From NCBI GenBank assembly GCA_932294295.1, contig OW028573.1:68549829-68613828 (forward strand): 64,000 nt of DNA. Direction: 5' to 3'. This document shows, one piece after another, positions 34,246-45,640 of the stretch. Below the pieces are notes generated by a model. That model ran no database searches and was not told the origin of the DNA. It worked only from the letters and a program-made list of their open reading frames with translations. The stretch comes from Alitta virens (Eukaryota > Annelida > Polychaeta > Phyllodocida > Nereididae). How positions within the stretch are numbered: the first letter of the stretch is position 1; every line of letters begins with the position of its first letter. A program made the position numbers and the translations under genes.

Positions 34246-35442
34246 GTGATGTGCAAGTTGCGTTTCTTCGTGCAGGCCGTCAGCTACAATGCCTCAATAG
34301 CTATCTTGACTGCCATCGCCATAGAGAGATACTTCGCCATCATCCACCCCATTCGCAGCAAACAGATGACAACTCTGTGTCTCTTGAGAGTTGTTGTCAT
34401 CATCATATGGATCTTTGCAGCTGTAGCAGGCTCCCCACTGCTCTTCTTTTATGACACCCGCATGTTCACCAGCGAAAATGGCGTCGTGGAATACTATTGC
34501 ATTTCTAGTGACAACTACACAAAGGTATATGTGAGTCTCACCTTCCTGCTTCTCTACATTACACCCTTGCTCATCATGTCTGTCATCTACATTCGGATAT
34601 CCATCGTCCTTTGGAGGACCTCTAAACCCGATGGACTGACACGCAACACAGTGACAGGAAACAGGGAAGCGCACAACACTAGAGCCTTTTTCAAGCCATC
34701 GAAAGGCAAGTTGGTGTCATTCAGCAAAACGGTTGTGCGCCTGGAGGACACACGTTACGAACCGATTGGGACTAAGAATTCACAAAACTTTAACTCATCA
34801 TCAGATGAAGCAAAGAGAAAGGACGGTACAACGGGAAAGAATGGTAATATCCTACAGGCTACCAGTGAAGAAGACGACAGCAATGCCATCAAGGATGATG
34901 CTTCAGATGATGCGCTGGAGGCAAATGACTATGAGAATGATTGGCCAACTGACCGGCGCAGTCCGCCAGATGGAATAAAGCTCTACCGGAAGACTGTGCC
35001 AACAACTTCTGATCCGGAAAATGCTAAATCCGGCAATATTGGACGCATCACAGCAGCAGTTAATAGAATGACTAGAAGAGCAGCAACACAGAAAGTGCAA
35101 GGTCGTAGACAGAATGCTCTGACTGCTCGTAGAAAAGTTGTGAGATTACTCATTGCTGTAGTTCTTGCTTTTACAATTTGTCTGCTGCCATATAACATTA
35201 ACGCCATGATTTATTACTGGGGGAAACCTCAAGAGGCAACTTTTACAAGGTTCCTCATAACTGATTTGATTCCTTTGATTATGTTTTTACAAAATGGACT
35301 GAATCCCATCTTATACGCTTTCCTATCAGAAAACTTTCGTAAGTCACTCCATGAAATGATCTGCTGTCGTCACCGAAGGTCAAGGCAGCAGCGCAGTGTC
35401 AGAAGCACTATTTCGATGAAGACTGCAAATTCGACCTTATGA
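34246..35442 (+). CDS. class A neuropeptide GPCR, exon 3 (TM3-TM7, C-terminus); trissin-receptor-like
   Basis: This 1,197-nt terminal exon follows TTCTGTTCCAG in phase 0 and codes residues 129-526 plus TGA. TM3 begins with the disulfide cysteine (C131) and ends in E-R-Y (155-157, the DRY position), followed by FAIIHPI in ICL2. The ECL2 cysteine is in EYYC. TM4 (WIFAAVAGSPL) and TM5 (LLLYITPLLIMSVIY) have the usual W and P. ICL3 is unusually long, about 150 residues, and rich in Ser/Asp/Glu/Lys. TM6 has LLPY where CWxP is common. TM7 has NPILYAF (NPxxY), then helix 8 and a short basic tail with CC (palmitoylation candidate). The run CK-x-x-FF-x-QAVSYNASI-x-IL...ERYFAI-x-HPI is close to what I know of trissin/orexin/allatotropin-type peptide receptors. 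The ligand is not determinable from sequence. Confidence 0.9.
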   Translation: MMCKLRFFVQAVSYNASIAILTAIAIERYFAIIHPIRSKQMTTLCLLRVVVIIIWIFAAVAGSPLLFFYDTRMFTSENGVVEYYCISSDNYTKVYVSLTFLLLYITPLLIMSVIYIRISIVLWRTSKPDGLTRNTVTGNREAHNTRAFFKPSKGKLVSFSKTVVRLEDTRYEPIGTKNSQNFNSSSDEAKRKDGTTGKNGNILQATSEEDDSNAIKDDASDDALEANDYENDWPTDRRSPPDGIKLYRKTVPTTSDPENAKSGNIGRITAAVNRMTRRAATQKVQGRRQNALTARRKVVRLLIAVVLAFTICLLPYNINAMIYYWGKPQEATFTRFLITDLIPLIMFLQNGLNPILYAFLSENFRKSLHEMICCRHRRSRQQRSVRSTISMKTANSTL

Positions 35443-35579
35443 CAAACAATTTGTTGCTTTATAACCCTGAAGATTGAGAAACCAAAGATATGGTTGAAGA
35501 ACTGAAGTTCATCCGAAACAGGGCGTTTAATCTAAAGCACTAATCGTTGTTCCGTCATGACTGTCTTGTAAGTGAAAGA

Positions 35580-36270
35580 CTTCACTCTGGTGTATTATAT
35601 TTTGTTACATGATTTCACTATGGTGTAATACATGTATATTTCATAACATGACTTCACTATGGTGTATTATATTTTGTTACATGACTTCACTATGGTGTAT
35701 TATATTTGTCACATGACTTTATTGTATTAATTATACTTCATAGAATGACTTCATTCCCAGATAGCATTCCAAATTGTGTCGGCGGGATGTCGGTGACATC
35801 AAAATGATGTAGAAACCATGCTGGCCTGATTTGGAATTCTATCTGGGTTATGGTGTATTATATTTTGTTACATGACTTCACTATGGTGTATTATATTTGT
35901 CACATGACTTTACTTTATTGTATTAATTATACTTAATAGAATGACTTCATTCCCAGATAGCAAATTGTCGGTGACATCAAAATGATGTAGAAACCATGCT
36001 GGCCTGATTTGGAATTCTATCTGGGTTATGGTGTATTATATTTTGTTACATGACTTCACTATGGTGTATTATATTTGTCACATGACTTTACTTTATTGTA
36101 TTAATTATACTTAATAGAATGACTTCATTCCCAGATAGCAAATTGTCGGTGACATCAAAATGATGTAGAAAAGATGCTGGCCTGATTTGGAATTCTATCT
36201 GGGTTATGGTGTATTATATTTTGTTACATGACTTCACTATGGTGTATTATATTTTTTACATGACTCTAAA
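35580..36270. repeat. composite minisatellite in the GPCR 3'UTR
   Basis: The basic unit is about 33 bp (ACATGACTTCACTATGGTG plus TATTATATTTTGTT), repeated throughout. On top of it, a higher-order unit of 196 and 178 bp starts at 35748, 35944 and 36122, each containing a MITE-derived segment. The second and third higher-order copies share the same internal deletion, so they derive from each other after the first. Confidence 0.85.
35756..35847. mobile_element. 92-bp MITE with CCCAGATAG terminal inverted repeats
   Basis: The left end CCCAGATAGCATTCCAAAT pairs with the right end ATTTGGAATTCTATCTGGG (19 bp, one mismatch). Deleted copies sit at about 35952-36026 and 36130-36203 in the amplified repeats, and a fragment lies at 21004-21046. 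There is no coding capacity. Confidence 0.75.
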
Positions 36271-36549
36271 GCTCTGTATTGTAAGCATACTCATAGTTAA
36301 TGTAAGTTATGGTTATAATGTTAAATACACTGTATATATTTGTTGGTGACTTACTATTGAGTCTTAACTATCTGACCTCATTAAGTTATGTTTAAGTGAC
36401 TCAGTGAGTGCAATGTCTCCTAGTCATTGGTCTACTTGTGATTATTATTATGTGTAGCACGTATGAAAAATTTATCATTTACTCTTTCTGAAAAAAAAAC
36501 TATGTATTTGTGCTTACTGATCGATCTTCCCTGTTGTGGTCTGAAATGT

Positions 36550-36590
36550 GCTGCAAATAAATCGTTTGAATAAATAACATTTTGTTATTG
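36550..36590 (+). terminator. polyadenylation signals of the GPCR transcript
   Basis: Two AATAAA hexamers lie at about 36556-36561 and 36569-36574, followed by T/G-rich sequence (TTTTGTTATTGG), the usual arrangement for animal 3' ends. Confidence 0.5.
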
Positions 36591-38650
36591 GACTTGTTGA
36601 ATTTAAGTCATCAAAATACAACTGTAACCATGGAGTCACAAGAGATGTAACGAATCAGCAATAACAAATCGTAACTAATTTAATTAAGTTATGAAAAAAG
36701 TCAAGGAAAATTTTAGATAGAAGTGCCCTCAGTAATAGGTGACACCTGCTAGGAAAACTGAGATAATGTGCCAACTTAATAGAGTGTGCGTTGTTGCAAC
36801 CACCCCCACCCCTTTAACCCCCTATAAATAAAATAACTATATGCAGAATGACCTCATTGTCCAATGTATTTGTAATACTTTATTTTATGATAGAAAACAT
36901 ATTTTGACATGATTTTGACCTGTAAACTTGCAATTGAAAGCCGGGCAGTTAAGTCAAGAGTGAGAAAATTTAGGGGTGACAGCCACAACCCAGAAGGAAA
37001 TTAGGCTATAAGCTCAAACATATGTCATGAATTTTATACAGTATTATTCGAACATGTGCATATATTTCTAGATTAATTTGTATAATTATTAAATTTTATT
37101 CAAGATTGTTGGCTACATTAGTCATGATTAGGGTTGTTAATTGGTATGACTTTATTCTAAATGGATATATTGAATGTTTGAATCGTGATTGACAATTTGG
37201 GAAGTGTAATTGTTGTTATGACAATCACAATTAACAGGTCAAACAGTTGGCACGAAACTGGGTCAATTTGTTCAAAGTAATGACCTACTAATAACATAGC
37301 AAGTGAAATTAGGTCAATATCTGCTTTAATATCAGAGTTAAAGTCAAGTTCCTTCACAGTTCCTTCAGTTTCCTGAAAAACCAGTTGCAACAAACTGGGT
37401 CAAAAATTTCTGCGAGATTTACTTTCTTGAGGAACTGCAAAGGAACTGAAAAGGAACTGAGTTCACTCTTATTAAAATGTGTATGTATTGTATATACATG
37501 TTATTTTTTCATTTATATATTACCATGGTGGCATTATTGTTTGCTTAAATCTTGCAATTCCTAAATTTCAATAAACGGGAATATCTGTCAATCAAATTTG
37601 AGCAACAATTGTCAATAGCTTATTTAAGTATAAATCAATTGCCATGGTGGCGTGATTTATCTCTTGTAAGGGATATGTGCAGAAATAAAACGAGCTTCAA
37701 GAATTACGCAGTACACCAGCTTGCAGAATTTTAATAAAGAGGCAACGCTGGCCTTCAATATCTCGGTCAAGCGGCCAGTGCTGTCAAATGAAGACAGTTA
37801 TTAGGGTGGCGCGATAACCGGGGGCGCGGACGCCAGCGGGAGCACAAAACAATCTGTTCGATCCACTACCTGCCTTCTCCTGCCTTCTTCTGCCTTCTGC
37901 TATCTACCTTAAATATTTGGTCTTTTCAATCCGAAAACACCTAAGGAATCAGTATGAACTATAAATGATGGACTGCTGCTCTGTAACGTAAGATCGCTTT
38001 TAAAACTTTTGAATCGAGCGACGCTCTTCATGACGTTCGCCATGACGCTAGTGAACTTGCTTTCACTTTCTCCTATTGGTATCTCGCTTAATATTTGGTC
38101 TATTTTCGATCTGAAAACAAAAAAATTAAATTAAAATGTATTGGCTGTGCTACACGATGTGATGATCAATTTTAAATTATGCAGCGTATAGATCTTTCAC
38201 ATAAATTCTCTTAAACTTTTCGAATCTGTAAGAAAAGCTCCTTTCCACACGTGCAAGATTGACATTTTGCTGACCTCTCAGTTTGATCATACGGCCTACA
38301 GCCTCTGGGCCTTCGGCTAATAATGCTCTGCAGCGTAACCAAAACCTTTTCTCTCTCTCAACAGATGAATTAAAACCTCATCAGGGCCTGGCCAAACCTA
38401 ATTTCCCTTATAATTTGTATCTGATTCAATTCATTACGAATGAGAAGAACCCACAACAGGTTTTTCTTCCTAAAATTTCCAAGATAGCGGTTTTGTCTTT
38501 TCATCCATCCTGTCAGCCTGGCTTGCCAGTTACCATTAATGTCATATCTTGGCACGGCCATTGTTATCAAACCAAAGAGATCAATTAACTTTAATGCCAT
38601 GGTTACATTTCTGTTACATTACCACGTGTTTGAACAAATGTAATCATTAT
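36591..38650. other. intergenic stretch downstream of the GPCR gene
   Basis: No gene recognised. Small structures are an imperfect inverted repeat (GTGATTGACAATTTG / ACAATCAC near 37186-37230) and a set of AAGGAACTG repeats with an inverted TTCCTTCAC group (37350-37462). A short GC-rich island (GGGGGCGCGGACGCCAGCGG) lies near 37819. Confidence 0.45.
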
Positions 38651-39309
38651 ATAAATTAATGCCGGCAGCCATCTTGGTTCTATTCTATTTAAAACGCTAT
38701 CTCCTCCCTGGATAATCCTTTTATATCCTTCCCACTTAACCAGGACCTTTTACGCGTATTTCTCAAGGGATTTAAGGTCCGGTTTCCTTCCTAAACCTAA
38801 ATTTGTCGTTTTATTTTCCATTATAAATTAAATTCAAAACCAGAGAGAGGCTGACCCCCTTAACGACCATGCTTGCAAGTAGAACTAAGGCTCTTAAATG
38901 AAACTCACAATGAGGCTGAATGGCAGGTCACATGACCTCACAGAGCAAAAGTGATCTTTTTGAACTCTGACTGAATAGGGGCAGTGGCAACATTTGGTTT
39001 TTATACAAATGTATGTATTGTAGGATCCCTCAAATCAAAAAAGTACTTGACAAAGGGAGCAGAACTTACAGGGTTGGATCCATGCATCGGCTACTGGTCA
39101 TTGAACCAGTTACCTCTCAGTTTTCATTCTGCTCAAGACAGCAAATCACTTATACTTTGTCCAGTCCACCAAGCAAGCATTGTCTCAGACCTGCTGGGGC
39201 ACTCTGAGCTGGTACATAAACATTTAACCTTCATATTGTTGCACTTTTAAGTTAAATGCGACTTGACAATTAAATTACTAAAGCCTTTGATGATTATTTT
39301 CCTTTTTCA

Positions 39310-40845
39310 AGTTCAAGTTCAAGTTCTTTATTGGGAATAATATTAAACATCAGCACATTTAAACAATAATTCAATAGAAAAGAGCATTCCCCTGCCCTGA
39401 CACAAAGAATTATGTATATGGGCCAGAGATAATTATTTACAATTTAAACATGTACCATTCTATAAAGTAATAAGCAATAACATTTTATAATGCATAAAGT
39501 TATCAAATAAAAAACTAAAAAAAAAAAATAATAATAATTAAATTTTAAGATTTACAAACACCTTGGGTAAATTGGAGGAAGGAATTGAAGTATACAAGTA
39601 AGATAACAATTAAGTCAGTTCTGAATCAAAGATGATCTAAACTATTATGTAAAATGTAAAATTTTAAATGTTTCTTTATTGTGTATATTGAGAAGTTAAT
39701 AGAAATATTAGTCAATATATGATTCCATATAATGGCACCCTTGTATCCAAATGAACGTTGACAAAAGTTAGTTCTGAATAATGGTAAATGAAGTCTCTGA
39801 TGTTGTCTAGTAATATGATCATGAACAAGTTGATTAGATTGAAAAAATGACTGAAAAAATACAGGACAGTCTCCTTTATGAAATTTAAACATAAATAAAG
39901 CAGTTTTGTAAACATATATCTTATACACATCAAGCACTTTATAGTTAAGAAACAAGGGAAGCGAAGGAGTTCTTGGATGGGAGAATGAGATAACTCTAAG
40001 GACCCGTTTCTGTAACTTTAATACTGGAATTAATTTTGTGGAAGGCACTGAGCCCCATACTTCTATTCCATAATTCACATAGGGGAATACAAATGAATAA
40101 TATAGAGTTAGAAGTGATGTAGATTTTAAATACTTTCTGGCCTTAACAATGATTCCAATGCCTTTAGCAATCTTTTTGCGAATATAATTCAAATGTTTCT
40201 CCCATTTCAGTTTAGCATCAATGTACACCCCAAGGAATTTACAAGAGTCAACTACATTTATTATTTTATTGGCAATTTTCACCCTAAGCTCACCGGGAGG
40301 ATTTTTATTTTATTTTTTAAATAACATGCAATAAGTCTTATCACTATTTAACGACAATCTATATACTATAGTCCATTGATATATAAGATCTAAAGAATTG
40401 TTTAAATTAGTTGTCATAGAATTAATATTTTTACCCTGAACAAAAACACTACTATCGTCGGTAAGAGAATGGGCATAAATGAGTTGGAAACTAAGTATAT
40501 GTCATTCACATAAAGAATGAAAAACAAAGGCCCTCAAATTGAGCCCTGAGGCACGCCACAATTAATAGGCAAAGATTCAGAAGATATTTTATCAAAAGAT
40601 ACATATTGTTTTCTTTTTTTCAAATAACTTTTAACTAAATCATTGGATACGCCTTTAATTCCATATTTATATAATTTTCTAAGTAGTATAGAATGGTCAA
40701 TAGTGTCGAAAGCTTTACTGAAATCTAAAAAAGTTCCTAAAGTCATATCATTTTTGTCTGTTGCTGTTATAATTTTATCAGTTAAAGTAATCAAAGCCAT
40801 GGAAGTGCTGTAATTAGCTCTAAATCCAAATTTTTCATCCTGTTT
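39310..40845 (-). mobile_element. 5'-truncated LINE (CR1/Jockey-type), minus strand
   Basis: The minus-strand element begins inside RT at about 40845 and ends near 39310 with a GAACTTGAACTTGAA repeat tail next to AATAAAG. It is closely related to the plus-strand LINE at 50740-53383: both have VAKGIGVL/IAKGIGII-KARKY and YxIEVWG blocks. Confidence 0.8.
39626..40842 (-). pseudogene. LINE ORF2 C-terminal RT region, frameshifted
   Basis: 40842-40534 carries KFGFRANYSTSMALITL, TFLDFSKAFDTIDHSILL and CGVPQGSI. 40534-40282 is broken, so the FADD catalytic block is not recognisable in one frame. 40282-39626 continues open with KFLGVYIDAKLKWEKHLNYI and the C-terminal blocks to a natural stop. The long intact C-terminal frame of 218 codons suggests moderate age. 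Confidence 0.75.
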
Positions 40846-43027
40846 TTAAAATCTACAGTTTTTTCAGACAGCTATGGGCATTACACTGCTCATTGCTCTG
40901 CCCAATAAGTTACCAAAAATAAATTAATATAAATTAGGTCCAATTGTAGTGGTAGTAGGCAAAATCATTCATTGTGTAACAGTGTATTAAAGATTTACCC
41001 TGGTGGCAGATTGCCCATAATATTTCAATAGCTTGGTCCTCTCTGGTTCCCTGAGTGAATATCACTCAGGTTGGGTCTGGCGAGTTCTGTGATCTGATTG
41101 GCTGATATCTAGCATCCAAACATTGTGATGTCACTTTCCGATTGACAGACCCAACTTGTCTCCTTACTTGAGACGGGAACAAGTCAGAGCTTGGTCAGTT
41201 CCCAATAACTGGAAAATTCAAAACCAGAAAGAGGCTGAATGGATGTAGCAACTGCCTGTGGGTCACATGTCTTCCCTAACAACCATGATTGCAAGTCAAA
41301 GCTCCGTAGCAACCATTCACACCATTGTTGCCAGGGCCTTTTAAATGAAACTCAGAACGAGGCTGAATGGCAGGTCACATGACCTAACCATTTTCCCGCC
41401 ATTTCCAGTTCCAGAAAGAGGCTGAATTGCTGTTTTATGGACTGGGAAAGGCCAAAATTCCATGCTTTGTTTGTTTTAAATTGTGTAAGAGATAATAATT
41501 TTAAATTTTTTATGGTAGAACCTGTGTAATTCAGGAGTTCGGCAACAAAAGACTAAAAAGTGACAAAAATCGGACATTGGTTTAGAAAATCCTTGTTCAG
41601 TTTCTACTTGCCTGAATTGCACAACATTTTAGAATCCCTGCCCCCCCCCCCCCCCCCAAAAAATTGTTATTAGACCCAAAGGAATTTTTTTTATAAATTT
41701 AATTCAGGAAATGACATTATCTAGCGTCTTGTAGAAATCTTGGTTGTCAATTATTTTGTCCAGATAAGCTGGCAGAATCTCAAAGTTGGGGTGGCAGAAA
41801 ACATACAAATTATTGACATAAAGTGACAAGAAAAAAAGATACAAATAATAAAACTTTTGTGTAGAATTCTACTGTGCCAACGAAATTTGCTGTCTTTAAC
41901 TTATTGCGTAAATCCATTTTATATAGACACTAATTGCTCATTTTCTTTACTTGAAGCAAGATGAGCTATACTGTATATGTTTATCTGTTCAAACTGCATG
42001 TGATGCATTCATTGTACATTGTTATGGGTTTTGCTAGTATAAATTAATGCCGGCAGCCATCCTGGTTCAGTTCTATTTAAAACGCTATCTCCTCCCTGGA
42101 TAATCCTTTTATATCCTTCCCGCTTAGCCAGGACCTTCTACGCGTATTTCTCAAAGGAGCTAAGGTCCGGTTTCCTTCCTAAACCTAAATTTGTTGTTTT
42201 ATTTTCCATTCTAAATTCAATTAAAAACCAGAAAGAGGCTGAGCCCCCTAACGACCATGCTTGCAAGTAGAATTAAGGCTCTTGAATGAAACTCACAATG
42301 AGGCTGAATGGCTGTTTTGTGGACTCGGAAAGGCCGGAAATGTTGAATTCGGGAGTTCGGCAACAACAGACTAAAAAGTGACAAAAATCTGACATACTTG
42401 CCTGAATTGCACAACATTTTAGAAACCCTGCCCCCCCCCCCCCAAATTATTGTTGTTTAGCCCAAATGAATTTTTTTGTTTATAAATTTAATTCAGAAAA
42501 GGACATTATCTAACATCTTCTTGAAATTGTGGTTCTTTGTCAATTATTTTGTCCAGATATGCTGGCAGAACCTCAAAGTTGGGTTGGCAGAAAACAGACA
42601 AATTAGTGACATAAAGTGACAAGAAAAAAGGATACAAATAATAAAACCTTTGTGTAGAATTCAACTGTACTAACGAAATTTGCTGTCTTTTAAACTTATT
42701 GCTTAAATCCATTTTATACCTGTAGACATTAATGGCTCAAGATGAGCTATACTGTATATATTTATCTGTTCAAACTGCATGTGATGCATTCATTCATTAT
42801 ATACTTTGCTAGTTAACTGTATTAGAATAAACTAGAAGGCCCACTACAATACATCCACTTGAATTTATCAACCGCCCCTCCTCCCAGACGGGGCACAAAA
42901 TCTAAAACATTTTTGCATCCGTATAGGCCTGCATAAATATTTATTAGATTTAAAAGTTGTGCTGTTAAACAATAAAAACTGCCCCTGTATATTGTCTCTC
43001 TTTTAAATCTAATAAATATTTGGAAAA

Positions 43028-43330
43028 AGTGCAGTATAGCGGACCCAGATTTATGACCATATTTAACAAGTCTCATTGCCAGGCCTATGACGTAAAATGA
43101 TTGAAATGTAATTATGACGTCACAAAAATTAATGTAGTTTTGACGGCGGTTTCATCTCACGGTAAAGACAGCGTTTATTTTTGCTTTTTCTTGGGGCGGT
43201 AACCCCTGCTTATCTACACCAAATGTTATTTTAATTGTGCTAGAACTTAAAACTAGTGAAATATTTGATAAAATTTAATTTTTAATGGCCGCCAAATATG
43301 GGCATAAATTTGGGTCCGCTATACCGCACT
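43028..43330. mobile_element. 303-bp MITE with 37-bp terminal inverted repeats
   Basis: The left arm AGTGCAGTATAGCGGACCCA (continuing to CATATTT) and the reverse complement of the right arm (AGTGCGGTATAGCGGACCCA, continuing similarly) match at about 34 of 37 positions. The interior is non-coding. Target duplication not resolved. Confidence 0.75.
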
Positions 43331-44420
43331 AAACCCTACAGCCAAAATAGTTCCTGAATGCCAAATTTTCCAGATTGAGAGTATATACAATGAGAGATGT
43401 AGTGATTTGGGCAAAGGCTATAATCCAGTATCAAATTGACATGACTTTTACCCACGTATTAATTACATAAATCTTCATCAATCAAGATCAATAAGCGAAA
43501 TGTTGCCGCTGCTTCTGCATTTTTTTCAAGGCACGTTGTCATTTGGGCCTCAATTGTGCTGGGGCCAACCTAATTTTTTCTATCTTCTCCAGTTCTAACT
43601 AACTGTCACCATTACAACTCTTTATTTGCACACTTTTCCTCCGTTTTCCTCCAACATTCCACTGAAGTGAGCACATGCTTGCTACCAATATGTCCACCAC
43701 GACTTTCAGAAAGAGGCTGAATGGATTAAGGTCCTGTGGCACCATAGCAACTGTGCCTGTGGGTCACATGACCACCCCTAACAACCATATGCTTACAAGA
43801 TTAGGCCCCTTAACAACCGATAAAGCCCCTTAGCAACCAAATTTTTTCTTTGTAAACTTTAACAGTCATACAGTGTTTATGCTTTTAAACAACGACTTTA
43901 AATAAACCTTTACATACACATAGTATTACAACCATTCACACCATTGTTGCCAGGGCCTTTGAATTAAACTCAGAATGAGGCTGAATGGCAGGTCATATGA
44001 CCTGACAGAGCAAGTGACCTTTTTGAACTCTGACTGAACAGGGAGACAAAATGCAGGAACAGTGGGAACATTTTGCTCATTGATTTATATATGAACTTTT
44101 GAGATTAATAGCACAACCATTTTAAATCTAATAAATTTTGATGCAGGCCATGAGGGATGCAAAAATTTGAATTTATTTTTAAGTGCATGTATTATTGTGG
44201 GCTTTTTATCACCCCTCCCCCCCCCCCCCCCCACCCAACAATCATTAAGCTCCTTTGCAACCATTCAGCTCCTTAGCAACCATTCACACCATTGTTGCCA
44301 GGGCCCTTGAATGAAACTCAGAATGAGGATCATTACCTCGCAGAGCAAGTGACCTTTTGAACTCTGATTGAACTGGAGACAAAATGCAGGGCAGTGGCAA
44401 CAGGAAGAATATTTTTAAAA

Positions 44421-44805
44421 TTAATAGCCACAAAGGTTTAAATCCAACATTTTAATGCTGGCCATGACGGATATGTATTGTTGCTTTTCTAGTCTTTGTC
44501 TAAATGTATTGTGAAGCGACGACGCTAAAACTGTTAACTTAATAGCAATTAACAAGGATTTGTTCTTGCAAGTTCATCACTGCCGCCATTTTCGTCAAAT
44601 GAAGTCAGAGAAAACTGTTTGTCGGTGAACCTGTCTTTCTAAAAACTTACTTTTAAGAATGAGTTGTCGTGCTGTTATTCGGTAGAACTTTATCCACACA
44701 AATTTAGCCCTCCTCCTTGCTGATAGGCCGAGTTGTACATAACATTTGAGGGTGTACATATCTCATGTCTCACAATGTAACCATTGTGTAATTGTCGGAA
44801 AAAGT
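44421..44805. other. stretch after the repeat field, nothing recognised
   Basis: No gene or element identified. Confidence 0.4.
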
Positions 44806-44968
44806 TACGTAACTAATATAAACAATCACTCATAGAACGTCCGCCAAAGCTTTAAACATGTAAAACGCTGGGCGAGTGAATCACGTATGGACAAGGATAA
44901 GCAAGAGTGAAAAAAAAAACTTCATCTGTCGTCATACGTAGGTCTTATCCGTGATAGTTGAATGCCCC
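44806..44968. mobile_element. truncated copy of the 8.2-kb TIR element
   Basis: TACGTAACTAATAT, GAACGTCCG, TTTAAACATGT, GGCGAGTGAATCAC, TATGGAC and CATACGTAGGTCTTATCCGT follow in the same order as at 8594-8841, with about 85 bp deleted after AAACATGT. The right end GAATGCCCC is present and abuts TTAA. The left half is absent. Confidence 0.75.
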
Positions 44969-45089
44969 TTAACTGTTGTAAAAAAAAAAAACATAATGCA
45001 AAATTTCACTGGTACAATAGATGATGTCGTATGCAACTTTGTTAATGGGAATATGCCTAATCTTACATTGCTAAATTAGTAAGCTTACA

Positions 45090-45640
45090 TGTGAAACAAT
45101 GTGTTACCTGATTACTTTTTGTCTGAAATGTTGCTCAGAAATACCCTTCATCCTTAACCAAAGCCTGAGAAGCAACAACACGTATCGTCTGCCTGCTGTG
45201 AGTCATGAATTTGCAAGACATAGCATAAGCTATAGGTTTCCGAAAATATTCAATGAAATGAATCAAAATATAAAAGATAAAATATATACTCATAGCCTAG
45301 ATGGTTTCAAATATTATGTAAAACAAAATTTTCTAGAATCTTATAATGTCAATTGTGATATAACTAATTGTTATATTTATAATGGTTTGGGTTGACCGGT
45401 GTCATCTCTGTCATGGATTTACTGTCATTTATTCAATCGTTGTAATTTTTATTTAGTAACTTTAATTTTTAAGACTACCACTGAGTGTCTGTCCCTTGCT
45501 ACTGGTCGCAGGAATGAAATCTGAAAGACATTCTTTATGGTAAGACTAGGGTGGCCCCTTGGCAGTGACATCAAAGATACCTTAAAGGGGTCACCCTACT
45601 TAAAGCTGGTATCAAAGTATATCTGAATCTGAATCTGTAG
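45090..45640 (+). mobile_element. 5'-truncated LINE, ORF2 tail and 3'UTR
   Basis: 45160-45395 encodes the terminal blocks NNTYRLPAVSHEFARHSISY and RFPKIFNEMNQNIKD..SLDGFKYYVKQNFL, equivalent to the end of ORF2 in the other LINEs. The 3'UTR ends near 45636 with a TCTGAATCTGAATCTG repeat tail. Confidence 0.7.

Larger units (their letters stand above)
35443..36590 (+). other. GPCR 3'UTR
   Basis: This runs from the stop codon to AATAAA hexamers at about 36556 and 36569. It is dominated by the 33-bp and about 180-bp tandem repeats described separately. No other open frame of note. Confidence 0.6.
38651..44420. repeat. locally amplified non-coding repeat field
   Basis: Two block types alternate. 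Block A (275 bp, from ATAAATTAATGCCGGCAGCC) occurs at 38651-38925 and 42039-42313 with about 90% identity by eye. Block B (about 480 bp) occurs at about 41531-42036 and 42347-42815 and includes a poly-C tract of 14-17 bases. Shorter modules, with GAGGCTGAATGGCAGGTCAC and AACCATTCACACCATTGTTG, recur at 38909, 41290-41390, 43700-44010 and 44230-44420. No coding frames are conserved between copies. A minus-strand LINE (39310-40845) and a TIR MITE (43028-43330) interrupt the field. Confidence 0.75.
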
